From assembly GCA_904501815.1 (NCBI GenBank), contig CAJGCN010000069.1, positions 1-6,896 of the forward strand: a stretch of DNA of 6,896 bases, written 5' to 3'. Of this stretch, positions 5,956 to 6,896 are shown piece by piece. A program made the translations under genes and the position numbers. A model generated the notes under the pieces. The model was not told where the DNA came from, ran no database searches, and saw only the letters and a list, made by a program, of their open reading frames with translations. Source of the DNA: an uncultured Clostridia bacterium. Its GTDB lineage: Bacteria > Bacillota > Clostridia > Christensenellales > Borkfalkiaceae. Every line of letters starts with the position of its first letter. Within the stretch, counting starts at the first letter, position 1.

Positions 5956-6896
5956 ATGGTCTATACCAACGGAAAAAAAGTTTTAAACGCTTGCGGCGCA
6001 GACGCCGTATACGCATCTTGCGAATATCTTTTGCGCTACTTGACGGGTTTCGTTGCCGAAAACGGTTGCGTAATCGTCGATCAAACGGGCGCAACGCTGT
6101 ACACCGATAAACGGTATATCGAAGCGGCGGAAAAGATTTTGGCTGGCTCGGACGTAAAGCCCGTGCTGTATACGCAAAGCGAAGTTTTGGAAAGACTTGC
6201 CGGGTATGAAAAAGTAGGGATTTCCTTTCGGGAAACTTCCCACGTGGAATATCTTACTTTGGAAAAAGCGGGGGTTAAAACGGTAAATATCGACGGCATG
6301 TTAAACGAAACCATGAGCGTGAAAGAAAGCTGGGAGCTTGAAAAAATTTCCGTTGCGTGCGAGATTGCCGAAAAAGCGTTTTTAAAGCTTTTGCCTGAAA
6401 TTAAAGAAGGCGCAGAAGAAGCGGAGCTTGCCGCCCTTTTGGAATATAACATGAAAATGCTCGGCGCACAGTCCACTTCTTTCGATACTATTGTTGCTTT
6501 CGGTGCGCACGCTTCCGTTCCGCATTATGAAACGGGCAGAACGAAGCTTACATTCGGCGACGAGATTTTAATGGATTTCGGTTGTAAAGTGGACGGCTAT
6601 TGCTCGGATATCACGCGTACCTTTTTGTTTGGCGACGACGGAAAGCACGGCGAGTTTAAAAAGGCGTACGAAAGCGTTTTGACGGCGCATAACCTTGTTA
6701 AAGAAAAGCTTTGCGCGGGAATGACGGGCAAAGAAGCCGATGCGATTGCAAGAGAATATCTTCAAGCAAAAGGCTACGGCAGTTTATTCACCCATTCGTT
6801 AGGGCACGGAATCGGCTTGAATATCCACGAGTTTCCGTCCGTTAGCCCCAAAGGCACGACGGCGCTTACGAACGGAATGGTCTTTTCCGACGAGCC
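5956..6896 (+). CDS. M24 family Xaa-Pro aminopeptidase (PepP/PepQ-like), 3'-truncated by window edge
   Basis: Metallopeptidase expected to remove N-terminal residues preceding proline, or to split Xaa-Pro dipeptides; cytoplasmic, as no signal peptide is visible. 313 complete codons are present of an expected 350-360. Residues 1 to about 125 form the creatinase-type N-terminal domain (RYLTGF at 27-32, YTDKRYIEAA at 49-58). The rest is the pita-bread catalytic domain: conserved His190 in SVPHY, metal ligands Asp207 (MDFG), Asp218 (SDITRT) and His284 (HSLGHGIGL), then HEFP with His291. The window ends in the EPG-type motif, with ligand Glu313 as the last full codon; the final glutamate ligand lies outside. 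The start at 5956 has its own promoter and ribosome-binding site, so it can be expressed separately from the upstream genes. Xaa-Pro aminopeptidase versus dipeptidase cannot be settled from sequence. In Bacillus and relatives such a gene precedes efp, so efp may follow. Confidence 0.93.
   Translation, partial: MVYTNGKKVLNACGADAVYASCEYLLRYLTGFVAENGCVIVDQTGATLYTDKRYIEAAEKILAGSDVKPVLYTQSEVLERLAGYEKVGISFRETSHVEYLTLEKAGVKTVNIDGMLNETMSVKESWELEKISVACEIAEKAFLKLLPEIKEGAEEAELAALLEYNMKMLGAQSTSFDTIVAFGAHASVPHYETGRTKLTFGDEILMDFGCKVDGYCSDITRTFLFGDDGKHGEFKKAYESVLTAHNLVKEKLCAGMTGKEADAIAREYLQAKGYGSLFTHSLGHGIGLNIHEFPSVSPKGTTALTNGMVFSDE

Noticed and set aside
300..6765. Open frames on the minus strand throughout, some over 100 codons.
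   Set aside because: All lie opposite well-supported + strand genes, their translations show no recognisable domain, and they are rich in Arg, Phe and His as expected from the reverse complement of this codon usage.
1..6896. CRISPR arrays, tRNA/rRNA genes, insertion sequences, riboswitches or long repeats.
   Set aside because: Nearly every base is in a conserved housekeeping gene. The 75-base gap is too short for most of these, and I saw no repeated blocks or transposase motifs.

Overview
This is an ordinary bacterial housekeeping segment. All genes lie on the + strand and are packed almost without gaps. The genes are, in order: the 3' part of pheS, complete pheT, truB, ribF, an endonuclease IV-like TIM-barrel gene, and the 5' part of an M24 aminopeptidase. 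The families, the strong GGAGG-type ribosome-binding sites, the CX2CX4CX2C cluster in PheS, and the truB-ribF pair all suggest Bacillota, probably an uncultured clostridial lineage. GC content is in the mid-40s by eye. The sequence alone does not fix genus or family.

Layout: positions 1-830 hold the C-terminal roughly 80% of PheS. Positions 844-3276 hold PheT, after a 13-base gap with a GGAGG site. Positions 3289-4176 hold TruB, which starts at GTG 12 bases after pheT. RibF (4170-5036) overlaps truB by 7 bases, and the endonuclease IV-like gene (5029-5880) overlaps ribF by 8. These five read as one transcription unit whose promoter is left of the window. A 75-base gap (5881-5955) carries a good sigma-A promoter (TTGACG, 17-base spacer, TGCTAAAAT). 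It drives an M24 Xaa-Pro aminopeptidase-like gene from 5956 that runs off the right edge just at its first metal-ligand glutamate of the EPG motif. No stretch over 100 bases lacks a gene.

Functionally, the run combines tRNA charging (PheST), tRNA modification (TruB), flavin cofactor synthesis (RibF), a probable DNA-repair-type metallo-TIM-barrel protein, and peptide turnover. I see no mobile element, CRISPR array, RNA gene or defence/secretion system. The points worth a second look are modest. Two tetranucleotides, GGCC and GATC, are strikingly depleted, and codon choice follows. The RibF and endonuclease IV-like proteins each lack part of a family signature. pheST is joined to truB-ribF. The aminopeptidase promoter would give an extremely short leader.
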